A stretch of DNA of 64,000 nucleotides. It comes from Gerris lacustris. Its lineage: Eukaryota > Arthropoda > Insecta > Hemiptera > Gerridae. Location of the stretch: assembly GCA_951217055.1 (NCBI GenBank), contig OX578286.1, positions 38,038,345 through 38,102,344 of the forward strand, given 5' to 3'. Below the pieces are notes generated by a model. That model did no database searches. It saw only the letters and a list, made by a program, of their open reading frames with translations, and had not been told where the DNA came from. Below, piece by piece: positions 48,807-58,284 of the stretch. Positions within the stretch are counted from its first letter, which is position 1; every line of letters starts with the position of its first letter. The position numbers and the translations under genes are program-made.

Positions 48807-50004
48807 AAAACCTCTGACGATTTTGAAAACCTCTGACGATTTTGAAAAAAGCTGACGATTTTTTCCCTTCAAACAGTTTTAGGCTATAACCTTCTTAACC
48901 CGCATCTATAGCAACAAATCATCTAAATCTATAAATTATATTATAAACAGCAAATCTTTAATATCTGCTTTTTTAGACTATGTTTTACTCTTAAAATTAG
49001 ATATAGGTAAATGTAAAATTTAAATTTAAAACTAATTGCAAATTATATAGTTTTAAAAACGAATTAAAATTATCCGTTTTTTTAAATAATCCTATAAAGA
49101 AACAATAAGAAAACCATATACATATATACGTAAAAATAAAATAAAATAAAATTCTAACCGAAAACCGTAACATAAATAAAAAATAACTAGTTATATTTTC
49201 TACCACTAGGTTTCGTAAAAGTTTGTATTCTCAAATAGTATAATTTATTTATGGTTCCAAGTATGTTCCTTTACACAGTGTTGCCATAACCTGTTGATTC
49301 CTCAGTCAAATTACCACGGTTGAACTCCACAAAAATAAGTTTTTTATACTCATAGGTTTACTTTTACATTTTTTTTAACAAAAAAAAAAAAACATAACCT
49401 ATATCACGTTTAAACAACAACAAAACCTTTTTTTCTCTTTCATAACCTATTCTAACACTTTTCTTTACAGTGTAACCTTCCTCCAGTGTATAAATATTCC
49501 CATCTAAAGAAGGAAAAAAAAACTCGTGGATTTTAAATAATTCACGTATGCACGTAGAATATGTACTTGAAAAACAGATACATTTTTTATTCACTTTTCT
49601 TTCTCTTTTATAAAAGGGGGAAAAAAAGAAAGAAAATGTGTTAGATTATTTTCTAAGTTTATTTTTTCCATTTTTTTTTGTCCTTTATACCTTTAGATTT
49701 CTCTTCTCTACGTACTATATATGAAAAGGACATATAAAATATTCAATAAAACATATGCAAAGATGAGCACTTATTATTCTAAAATAACAAAAGTATATTT
49801 TTATTTTATTATTTTAATTAAAATCGGTTTTAACCATTTCATATAGTCATGGAAATCTTACTAATGATTAACTATTTGCCCACTTATGTTAACTAAAAAT
49901 TGATCATTTTTAATCCCTGGGTTTCACTGGATTGAATAAAAAGAGTACAATTAGTTTGAAAATTATGTTAATTTTAAAAACATCTGTTTATAAAATGCTT
50001 TGGA
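48807..50004. other. Intergenic, no gene seen
   Basis: Short ACCTCTGACGATTTTGAAAA repeats lie at 48810-48865. The segment CAGTTTTAGGCTATAACCTT (about 48876) recurs near 50869. The rest is AT-rich; the frames at 48997-49206 and 49364-49594 are unsupported. Confidence 0.5.
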
Positions 50005-50690
50005 CAACAAACTAATTTAAGACCTAATATTCTCAAGGTTAAGAATGTTAACCCTAAAAAATTCATTGGCAACAAACTAATTTAAGACCTAATATTCTTA
50101 AGGTTAAGAATGTTAACCTTAAAAAATTCGTTGGCAACAAACTAATTTAAGACCTAATATTCTTAAGGTTAAGAATGTTAACCTTAAAAACATTCGTTGG
50201 CAACAAACTAATTTAAGACCTAATATTCTTAAGGTTAAGAATGTTAACCTTAAAAACATTCATTGGCAACAAACTAATTTAAGACCTAATATTCTTAAGG
50301 TTAAGAATGTTAACCTTAAAAACATTCGTTGGCAACAAACTAATTTAAGACCTAATATTCTTAAGGTTAAGAATGTTAACCTTAAAAAATTCATTGGCAA
50401 CAAACTAATTTAAGACCTAATATTCTTAAGGTTAAGAATGTTAACCTTAAAATATTCATTGACGACAAACTAATTTAAGACCTAATATTCTTAAGGTTAA
50501 GAATGTTAACCTTAAAAAATTCATTGACGACAAACTAATTTAAGACCTAATATTCTTAAGGTTAAGAATGTTAACCTTAAATAATTCGTTGACAAGAAAC
50601 TAATCTAAGACTTAATATTCTTAAGGTTAAGAATGCTAACCTTAAAAAAATCGTTGACAAAAAACTAATTTAAGACCTAATATTCTTAAG
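50005..50690. repeat. Tandem array, ~64-bp unit, about 11 copies
   Basis: The unit GGCAACAAACTAATTTAAGA, CCTAATATTCTTAAGGTTAA and on holds the inverted pair TAAGGTTAA...TTAACCTTA. A stray partial unit lies at about 54938-54970 inside Gr intron 3. Confidence 0.92.
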
Positions 50691-51121
50691 GTTGATTATA
50701 AGTATAAATCATAAACGTAACTGACTTAATAATTCTATCGTAAGTGTAAAATCAGCGTATAAAACGGTATGTTAGAACTGGTAAATTTTATTGAACATAA
50801 CCTGAATTTGAAACTTCTTCTTTTTATTAAATAACACATGTTAAACAGCTGACGATTATTCGGCTTCAAGCAGTTTTAGGCTATAACCTTCTTAACCTAA
50901 ATAATCATCAATAAATTTAGGAGTTTAAATAATAATTAGTTACTTCTCTTATTTCTTATGCTACGCCAGTTACGGTACATTTTTAAAATAATTGCGCTGT
51001 TTATCAATGCCGACCTTAATCGTCTTTAGAGTTCATGAAATTGTATTCTTTAATCACCCCTAACCTAAAATAACCTCTAATGTGAACATTGCTAGGTTAA
51101 CATTTTACTTTATTATTTTTT
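50691..51121. other. Intergenic, no gene seen
   Basis: Duplicates of the 45.1-kb and 48.85-kb flank segments, then AT-rich DNA. Confidence 0.5.
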
Positions 51122-51915
51122 ACTTTTCCTCACTACTAATAGTAGGAAAAGTATTGTTTTCACCAAAAACATTTTTTTAGAGATTTCAACGGAATTATCC
51201 GTTTTAGGTGTTTTTAAGACCTCCTAAGTGGTTTTCAGCATGACGTATGTATGTGTGTTATCATCGTAGCGCCCAAGGTATTTAACCTAGAGAGTTGAAA
51301 CTTGGCAGATAATCAGTCCTAACCTGTAGTTGTGCCACCCGGAAAATCAACTTTTTTCGCCATCTTGAAACCAGTTTGCTGAGTCAGCAAAAATTTAAAA
51401 AAAATCGTAACAAATCGAAAATGGTCCTGATCGAGTTGAAATTTGGCTCGAATGTATATGACAAACAAGCCCACTAAATTTCATTTTGATTTTGGCCGCC
51501 ATTTTGAAGTTATAAATTTTTGAATTTTTAAACTTTGACGGTTAATAATACCGAAAGTATAAATAGGTTTTTGACGTATAGCATATCGTTGGAACCGGAA
51601 AAAATTAAGGAACAAATATAAAAAAAAAAAACGATGAAATTCCATTAATTAGTTTAAAAGTTATAAACGAATATAATTATTTATTAGTGCGATCATTTTG
51701 ATGACAAAGTTTGTTTACATCTGTCAAAATACCGCCAAACTTCAAATAATTAACTAAAATATAGGTATTAAAAATAAGGTTTTTTGAAGAATGATAATAA
51801 ATCAGTTTGTTCAGAACGGTCACCCATCTAAGTACTGACCACGAACAATGCTGCTTCCTCCTGCTGCTTTGCAGCAGGAGAGGCCACTTTAGTGGCCTAT
51901 GAAGTGAGGAAAAGT
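51122..51915 (-). mobile_element. Hinge-type composite repeat with a 5S-rRNA-like stretch
   Basis: The outer ends are ACTTTTCCTCACT and AGTGAGGAAAAGT. From the left it shows an ACTTTTCCT...AGGAAAAGT hairpin, ACGGAATTATCCG, the hinge GTATGTATGTGTG, then GTTGAAACTTGGCAGA. At the right are two adjacent perfect hairpins (CTCCTGCTGC/GCAGCAGGAG and AGGCCACT/AGTGGCCT). Next to these, the minus strand at 51856-51818 strongly resembles the internal control region of 5S rRNA (GTACTTAGATGGGTGACCG). Confidence 0.6.
51818..51856 (-). other. 5S rRNA-derived segment
   Basis: The minus strand reads AAGCAGC, GGTCAGTACTTAGATGGGTG, ACC. Metazoan 5S rRNA has AAGCAGC ... GGTTAGTACTTGGATGGGTG ACC in this order, so only a few bases differ. 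Only ~39 nt remain, so this is a 5S-derived module in a repeat (SINE3-like), not a 5S gene. Confidence 0.65.
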
Positions 51916-52253
51916 TCCGAGGTACCCCGTATCCGATTTTTTTTTTTTTTAATTTAAGTAGGCGTTGCTTATAAGAAGGTACGCCAATGTTGCAGAGTGT
52001 AGAGAGAGTAGAAAAGGTTTTCCTTCACAGAGATTTTGAAGAGATGCGACTGAGGGTCGATCGTTGTTAAATTGGCAGTGAAATCTCTTAGTGGTAGATT
52101 AATTGGGCACTTCTTTAGATTAATCTAAAGAAGGTGTACGGAATGTTCTTCTTTAGACTGTTACTCCCCTTATAAAAACAGAAGTTAGATATTCCTTTGT
52201 TCTAAAGTACATTAGACTAAACATCCCTTTGGCTTAATAGTTATTGAGACATT

Positions 52254-52850
52254 GGGTGGAACAGTTCAGATGCCAGCCCTCGTAAAATAGTTAAAAAATG
52301 GTGGTACAAAAATAAAACCAGTCTCTACCCCCCCCCCCCCCCCCCCCCCCCCACTAAATCGGCCATTCCCGACTCAATGGTAATAGTGATTTTTTGGTGA
52401 TCCATCACCAACATAGAAATTTTCACCACCAATACCAGTTTTTCAGTGTTAAGTTTTGAAATTCAAATAGGACTCTATAATGAAAATAACATAGCCTTAA
52501 AGTGCACTATATTCCTGACAATTTGATACTAATATCACTATTCTCCGGTAAATACTTAGAGAGTTATTTGGGGTCCAAACACAGCTAGTTTTATCCAAAC
52601 ATATTTGGAACATCTTAATGCGCCAGACCTCCTAAAATGGTTAAAAATGGTGGTACAAACATGAAAACAGTCTCTACCCCCACTAAATCGGCTATTCCCG
52701 ACTCAATGGTAATAGCGATGCATCATCAAAAAATCGCTATTACCATTGAGTCGGGAATAGCCGATTTAGTGGAGGTAGAGACTGTTTTCATCTTTGTATC
52801 ACCATTTTTAACCATTTTACGAGGGCTGGCGCATCTGAACTGTTCCACCC
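52254..52850. mobile_element. Inverted-repeat MITE nested in family M copy 7
   Basis: The ends GGGTGGAACAGTTCAGATGC and its complement continue as arms over about 130 bp (CCAGCCCTCGTAAAATAG, ACTAAATCGGCCATTCCCGA). A third, central copy of the arm at about 52619-52720 makes a tight internal palindrome with the right arm. The 52637-52879 frame is a by-product. Confidence 0.8.
52328..52352. repeat. (C)25 homopolymer
   Basis: Twenty-five consecutive C at a position where the mirrored arm has only a few, so it expanded after the arm duplication or is a sequencing/assembly error. Confidence 0.9.
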
Positions 52851-53124
52851 TGTATATAGTCTTAATAGTTAATACGTAATTTTTTATTCAAAAATAACAT
52901 AGGGGAGTAACATTCTAAAAAAGTAACTATAATTGTATATAAAAATGTATTCTACAATTAAACAGTCCCGTTACTTCCTGTTATGATACATTATACTAAT
53001 TCATGAGTCTACCGTAATTGATTACAAAATTTTTCTTACAATTATTCGTTCGATGAACAGAAAATTGGGTCACATGTAAAGTAATAGGACACTTATTCTA
53101 TTAGTTATGTTATACAAACTATAC

Positions 53125-53130
53125 TTTATT
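53125..53130 (-). promoter_or_regulatory. Candidate polyadenylation signal of the Gr gene
   Basis: AATAAA on the minus strand lies about 214 bases past the Gr stop codon. The surroundings are AT-rich, so chance hexamers are common. Position and strand are right, but there is no transcript evidence. Confidence 0.4.
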
Positions 53131-53343
53131 TATGTTCAGAACAATTGTTTACAGAAGTCTACAACTATTTTAAATTCAACTCATGCAATAACCATTCAGT
53201 CATAAAACAGTTATTTTTATAAGTGCAATAATTTAATTTAATAGTTATCTACAGTGCTTTAATTCTATTGTAGCCAGCTTTGTAATATTATATTATTCTT
53301 TTTTTACTTGTGTATAATAATAATAATTGTATACGAAAACTGT

Positions 53344-53427
53344 CTACAATTCTTCTATTCCATTACATCCAGTTTTAAGTCCGAATTGAATCAGAAGAAC
53401 AATATAATTGGCAACCAAAGAAATTAT
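53344..53427 (-). CDS. Gr exon 4 (residues 356-382 and stop)
   Basis: This terminal exon follows the acceptor TTTTTTTAG (AG at 53429-53428). It encodes IISLVANYIVLLIQFGLKTG and then CNGIEEL, ending in TAG at 53346-53344. It completes helix 7. The near-invariant Thr-Tyr of the TYxxxxxQF motif is Asn-Tyr here (N362, Y363, Q369, F370), while the Gln-Phe pair is kept. The short polar tail after QF is usual for the family. Confidence 0.9.
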   Translation of the reverse strand: MISLVANYIVLLIQFGLKTGCNGIEEL

Positions 53428-56400
53428 CTAAAAAAACAAAAACCCATAATTTTAAATGAAAATCATTGATACATAATTAAATAATAACAATTATTATTTT
53501 TTTAGTTTTAATGCAATTAATAGTAAATAAATTAAAATTATTTTTGTATTTGTAAAAAACAAAAATTGAACAAACAAACCAAATTGTAAATATTTAATAA
53601 AACATAGGTTTCCATTATTTAAAATAATAAAAACAACTGTTTAAAAAATGCTTTGACAACAATAGTTATTTATGCACCTAGGGAGTAAAGTAAGCCATTA
53701 TTCCCTGAGCGAAGAAGATGGTTCTTGAGGCGAAGCCGAAGGAACCATGGTCCCTAAATCCCGGGGCGAAGCCGAGGCAATAGACTTTTTCATTCCCGAG
53801 GCGCAGCCGAGAGAATAACGCTAGTTAGCACCCGAGGTACATACAATATTTTATCTCCAGTAGGGAGAAAATACACACTTTCATCTATTGCACAGTTTTA
53901 GCGAATTTTCAAAGAAAATTACGCTATTGCAATGGCTTCAAAATTTTTGTAATGCGAATTTTTGAAAATTTTTTCCATGGAAATCTGTTTCAGACCATTC
54001 TAAATCGATTCCTAAAATTTAACACTTTTCTTTATGTATGTATGTATATATGTATGTATATATGTATGTATATATGTATGTATATATGTATGTATATATG
54101 TATGTATATATGTATGTATATATGTATGTATATATGTATGTATATATGTGTCACTCCAGACGATATCTCCCCTTAGGATGCACTTAAAAATTTCAAACAA
54201 ATTTTAAAATGTCAATAATATCAAAAGAAAGGATGAGTTCGTTGGCCAGAATTTTTGGAGTTCATTTAGGGGTCAAATTTTTACAATTTAGGGTCAAAAA
54301 TAGCATAAAACCGTGTTTTATCCATTTTACCCCCCTCTTATATGAAAATATGATAAAAGTGTACATAACAACAATTACTGTACTCTTAAAGAGCTTTCCA
54401 ACGACATGCATCTTGAAGGGTAAATACTATTTTGACTTTTGTACCCCGTACCCCTGTGTACCAATTTTTTTCCCCATTCAAATTCTAAACCAAAATTTTC
54501 CTATATTATCATAACCCAATAATACGCAGATTTCTTTGAAAATTCGTTCATTATGTCATGGTGCATGACTGGACTTTTTAGTTATTATTTTAATAAATAA
54601 CAATAATTATTAGCACTTTTAATAGCAGATATAAGAGATTCAATATAAAAAACAAATAAGAATTGGAATTAAACTCAAATAGAAGGTTATTTAGATGGAG
54701 GTTATAAACAATGAAAAAGCAGTGTCGCTAACCTGATTTCAACAACTTCATTACATTAGCCATTCATTCTTTATTATTTATAAAATAATTAAGCTGGCAA
54801 TCCTTCTTTTTCTCCCTACTTTACTTTTTCGCCCAACTTTTACTTTTTCTCCCTACTTTTGAGTCCAGGGAAGAAAAAACTTACTTTAGTCCCTCTATAC
54901 TAATCTAAAATCATAACTTTTTCTCCCTACTGGAGATAAACTAATTTAAGACCTAATATTCCTAAGGTTAGATTATTTTTTATGTTAGATTTTTTAAGGT
55001 TAGGTTGGAATAATTTAATAAGCATCATACTTTAATAATTTAAAACGCAATATAAACTCACAGTTTGAAGTAATGTATTGTCAACAGGGAAGAATCCTAA
55101 AGCTGAAAACACCACTTTCCTGTCTCTGGCAAAATGAACTTTTACTTTGTTCTAAAAAAAACAAAAAAAAAGACATTAACATCATAGTAATAGTAATAAC
55201 AATAACAGAAATATTTACAGCAGGTACAAGCAAACGAAAATAAATGCAAGAATTGTGGCAGCGGATAAATTATTCTACGCACTTAAGGCGTGTATATTAG
55301 CAAATAAGAGGTTCTTTAAAAGACTTAAATTCTTAAAGATTATTTCGTTAATAAGTCTTTTTGTGGTAATCGCGTCTCGAATTTCTAGCAAAAGCCAACA
55401 AAAATAGTATCCTGGTAAATCCTAGTACCATAGTACATAGACTGGTAGGACGAACCACTTGTTCGAACCTAGCAATTAGGCCATATTTTAGGTCTATTTT
55501 CTTAGCCCCATATTTTACTAGAGGTGACTTGCTAGTCGCCTCTAACTCGCTACCAAAAGTTCAACATGTCCAACTTCAACCAGCCACTGACAATTACTCG
55601 CTGCTAGCGACGAATTTTGAGGTCACACCAAGCTGATGGGCGGCTTCCTCACCTCGTGTTGTGTCTGGCATCAAGCCTAGTGTGACCGAGGCTATAGGGG
55701 GTCCCTGTTCCATCCTCGATTCATTGTCATAGAGAGGATCATGGCCATGGCACCTGATGTTGCCCCGACTCGTTGATAGCCGGGCAAGCGCTTAGAGCTC
55801 CTCAGCCATGCTTGCTTGCATTAGATAAAGTAAAATAATAAAATGCTTACATTGTTAGCAACAATTCCTGTAGGATCTTCAATACTAACTGAGTACAGCA
55901 ACGAACTTACTTTTTCAGCCTGAAATTAAAAAAAATAATACATATTATTACTTATTTTATGTATAGCAGAATGTGGATGGGCCACTCTTACCAAGGGATT
56001 AGCGAGCTCACAAACTACATAAAATTCATCTGGTGATTGTTAGAATCCCAGGTTGGAGACACATGTTTCACACTGATGATGACTGATCACATAGAGTGGA
56101 TATATGTGACAAATCATCGTCCAGAATTAATATAATGTTGAGTTGACCTAATGACGAGTATTTTTCCGCATGCAACATGATAAAGGCTAGTCGAAGAAGA
56201 ATAATTAAATGTAAGAGGGCTAAAGAAGTATATTAGCATTTCTTACTATTGTCCTGAGGGAGCCAGGGTAGCCGAGCGTCTCAAGGCACTCGCTCAGCTA
56301 TCAATAAGTCGAGGCAACTCAAGGTCGTGGGTTCGATCCCGTGCCATGATACTCTGATTTGCATCAATGAATCGCGGACGATGCAGGGCGAGGGACACCC

Positions 56401-58102
56401 TTTATGGGGACTCTTCCCCCACTCTTTGATGTGGGTCCGATCCGTGTCATGATGATGTGATTTGTATCTATGGTTCGAGGACGGAGCAGGGTGAGGGACA
56501 CCCCCTATGGGGACTCTTGCCCCACGCTTTGACGCACGCTTATATAGCTTACTAATGACCACACCATACTCGCTTCGGCGGTACAATGTACAGATGTAAG
56601 ATGTGTGAAGTAGCTGGAACTCTCCACCACAGGGCGTAAAAAGGGCCTAAGTGATGGCCTAATTTCAAGGTTCCAACAAGTGGTTCGTCCTACCCGTTCT
56701 AGTAGGAAGTACTAGACTACTACTACTACTACTACTACTTCTACTATTGTCCTCTTTACCTTTATCTCTACACCAAACGGTAGAAGAGGAGCTAACTAAG
56801 AAAAAGAAAACTTAGTAACATGCAGGGGTGTCCACGGGGGGGGGGGGATTGATGGCACAAGCTGCGCCTTCAGATTTTTTTTGGGGGGGGGGAGCCAGGG
56901 GTATTTTTAGAGGAGGGGGTAAAAAATCCCTAGTGATTCAGGCAGTTTTGGGGGTTTGCGCCATAGGCCTTGGGGGGGGGGGGGTCGGCACCCCTGGTAA
57001 CATGAATTATTATTAAAAGAAACATAGGTTACTAAACATATAGAAATTAATATGTACACGTGCAGGGCAAACAAATGACTAAGAATGAAATCTGATGTAT
57101 ATCCCGGGCTTTATATTTCTAACCTAACGTGCAAAACTAACCTCTACTCTTTACATTTATATAAAAAGTTATTAAAACAAAACACGTTATACTTACATTA
57201 TTCTTGATACAAGAAGTCTTATAAATCACCAGTAAAGATTCAAAGCTGAAAATGGCTATAAGAACAAAATGATTGATATAGCCGTAAAACGTCATTTGTG
57301 AGCCATACATGACGTGATGCAAATAGACTTTTAGAAATGAAAACAGCGACGCCGTTTTAATTAGAATAGTCGTAATAGTTAACATGAAAAATTGAGAAGA
57401 ATAAATAGTATTCAAGTAATCACAAGATTGCGCTAATTTCGAGTATGAAGCTAAAATGTATTCGATTTTGATCATTTTACCCGGATAAGTAGGTGTGCTT
57501 TTGAGATAAATCAGCTGATCGTTTAAGGAGATAAACTGTGAATTCATAATGGACAGAAAAGCGATCAACTCGCTTTGTTTGATCGACATAAGAGAAACGG
57601 TCGAGAAAAATATGATGATTTCGACGTAAAATATATGTGAATTTTGAGTTGCTATCAATGTATAAGCACCGGCAACAATATTCATTATTTTCAACGATAA
57701 AATAACAGGTTCGAAACAATCGTAACAAACATAAGAACCGAATCGTTTGATGAAATATGCGGAATCTTTCAAACAATCCACAGCATTTATATAAGTCATT
57801 CGACGAACAATACTCGTGAAAATGGCGAATATCAACATGAAATGAATCAAAAAGATCTGAGCAACATCTAAAACGGAATCGACTGAAATACCGTTAACAC
57901 TGTAAAGAACAGTATAAATGGAATAAGATGCGCACGCAACTAGTAGAATTATGTTAATAATGGAATAACCGACGCCGAAGATATTCTGCTCGAAATTCCG
58001 CCAGTAAGGGAATAATCCGAAAACTCGAGGAATCATAAGTAATCTAAACAAAGCTATTATTATCCTATTCGTTTTAAAAATACTACCTTTCTTGATTTGC
58101 AT
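53344..58102 (-). CDS. Gustatory receptor (7tm_7 insect chemoreceptor), complete 4-exon gene
   Basis: Spliced CDS on the minus strand: 58102-57197, 55919-55851, 55151-55062, 53427-53344, giving 302+23+30+27 = 382 residues plus a TAG stop. Insect gustatory receptors are seven-helix ligand-gated cation channels in the dendrites of taste and internal chemosensory neurons. Seen: hydrophobic segments near residues 46-68, 78-99, 134-152, 157-175, 236-257 and 275-294, and a seventh across exons 3-4; a Gr-like DYLNTIYSSQFF stretch before helix 5; the family's penultimate-exon signature (FSALGFFPVDNTLL); and a terminal NYIVLLIQF in place of TYxxxxxQF. All three introns are phase 0, have GT-AG ends and sit near the C-terminus, an arrangement typical of insect Gr/Or genes. 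Length fits the family's usual 350-450. The first Met of the long frame was taken as start; a short upstream exon cannot be excluded. Ligand class cannot be told from sequence. Confidence 0.9.
53681..54945. mobile_element. Composite repeat in Gr intron 3
   Basis: At its left are GC-rich CCGAGGCGAAGCCGAGG hairpins as at 16.1 kb. ATTTTATCTCCAGTAGGGAG near 53850 is mirrored by CTCCCTACTGGAGAT at about 54925-54940. The centre holds H3-type modules (GAAATCTGTTTCAGACCATT, a hinge, GATGAGTTCGTTGGCCAGAA). Boundaries are approximate. The frame at 54209-54514 is inside it. Confidence 0.5.
54035..54148. repeat. (TATATGTATGTA)n microsatellite
   Basis: A 12-bp unit repeated about nine times. Both strands read as open frames of the M-Y-I-C and T-Y-I-H type, which are artefacts. 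It sits exactly where related repeats have a short GTCTGTCTGT hinge. Confidence 0.95.
55062..55151 (-). CDS. Gr exon 3 (residues 326-355), start of helix 7
   Basis: This 90-base exon encodes NKVKVHFARDRKVVFSALGF and then FPVDNTLLQT. The pattern of a basic stretch, F-S/T-A-x-G-x-F-x-h-D, then a hydrophobic run is the most recognisable Gr signature after TYxxxxxQF. The acceptor is TTTTTTTAG just upstream of 55151, and the donor is GTGAGT at 55061-55056. The exon is phase 0 at both ends. Confidence 0.92.
55440..55510 (-). mobile_element. SINE 3' fragment in Gr intron 2
   Basis: The minus strand matches the SINE body at 30.6 and 56.68 kb (GGCCTAATTGCTAGGTTCGA, ACAAGTGGTTCGTCCTACC). The head is missing. 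The GC-richer DNA at 55520-55830 may be a decayed Harbinger-like repeat. Confidence 0.65.
55851..55919 (-). CDS. Gr exon 2 (residues 303-325)
   Basis: This 69-base exon encodes AEKVSSLLYSVSIEDP followed by TGIVANN. It is preceded by a T-rich tract ending TTTCAG (acceptor AG at 55921-55920) and followed by the donor GTAAGC at 55850-55845. It keeps phase 0 with both neighbours. In Gr proteins this segment is the cytoplasmic stretch between helix 6 and the penultimate-exon motif. It is far too short to stand out as an open frame. Confidence 0.88.
56256..56742 (+). mobile_element. tRNA-derived SINE, copy 2, in Gr intron 1
   Basis: It is bounded by a perfect 11-bp duplication ACTATTGTCCT (56245-56255, 56743-56753). 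The head looks like a type II tRNA: AGCCAGGGTAGCCGAGCGTC, a long variable region, and GGTCGTGGGTTCGATCCCGT. An internal ~115-bp segment is duplicated (GGGACACCCTTTATGGGGAC and GGGACACCCCCTATGGGGAC). The body and (TAC)n tail match the SINE at 30.3 kb. It lies antisense to the Gr gene. The minus-strand frame at 56281-56586 is a by-product. Confidence 0.9.
56823..56996. mobile_element. Tiny hAT-type element (174 bp) in Gr intron 1
   Basis: The ends are CAGGGGTGTCCACGG and, from the right, CAGGGGTGCCGACC, with a perfect 8-bp duplication GTAACATG at 56815-56822 and 56997-57004. It has long G-runs and no coding capacity; the overlapping frame at 56828-57016 is a by-product. Confidence 0.88.
57197..58102 (-). 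CDS. Gr exon 1 (residues 1-302)
   Basis: This exon encodes the N-terminus through predicted helix 6. The open frame runs on to 57137, but the canonical donor GTAAGT at 57196-57191 ends the exon after the codons for C-I-K-N-N, and the roughly 20 residues read past it are intronic. The start region FGLFPYWRNFEQNIF resembles the N-terminal cytoplasmic segment of Gr proteins. There is no signal peptide, as expected for this inverted-topology family. No frameshift or stop interrupts the 906 bases. Confidence 0.92.
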
Positions 58103-58284
58103 TTTTAGATAAATCTTAATTTTATCTTTATGTCTATTTTTTCTTCTTCTTTCAACTTTATTTAAGTAAATTTAATATAGTTTTGCTTTAAAGTTTATTA
58201 TAATTAATAATTATTATTCTTCAAGTTAATTATTAACAACCAGTTAAAAGTTAATTTATGTCATTTACTTAATAAATGTCTATT
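58103..58284. other. Gr 5' flank
   Basis: AT-rich sequence upstream of the presumed Gr start. No clear TATA box or initiator can be singled out against the AT background. Confidence 0.4.

Larger units (their letters stand above)
52109..52924. mobile_element. MITE family M, copy 7, split by another element
   Basis: The left part (52109-52253) shows CTTCTTTAG, CTTCTTTAGACTGTTACTCC and GTACATTAGACTAAACATCC. The right part (about 52856-52924) has CTTAATAGTTAATACG and AGGGGAGTAACATTCTAAA. The element at 52254-52850 sits between them. Confidence 0.75.

Noticed and set aside
51818..51856. A genuine 5S rRNA gene
   Set aside because: Only about 39 of the usual ~120 nt are recognisable and the flanks belong to a dispersed repeat.
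53952..54200. Open frames of M-Y-I-C and T-Y-I-H repeats on both strands
   Set aside because: Product of the 12-bp microsatellite.
56281..56586. 101-codon minus-strand frame
   Set aside because: It lies wholly inside the SINE in Gr intron 1 and reads its complement.
57137..57196. Continuation of Gr exon 1 to the stop at 57137
   Set aside because: A canonical GTAAGT donor at 57196 and three matching downstream exons show that these residues are intronic.
57477..57776. 99-codon frame overlapping Gr exon 1 on the same strand
   Set aside because: Alternative-frame shadow of the receptor exon.
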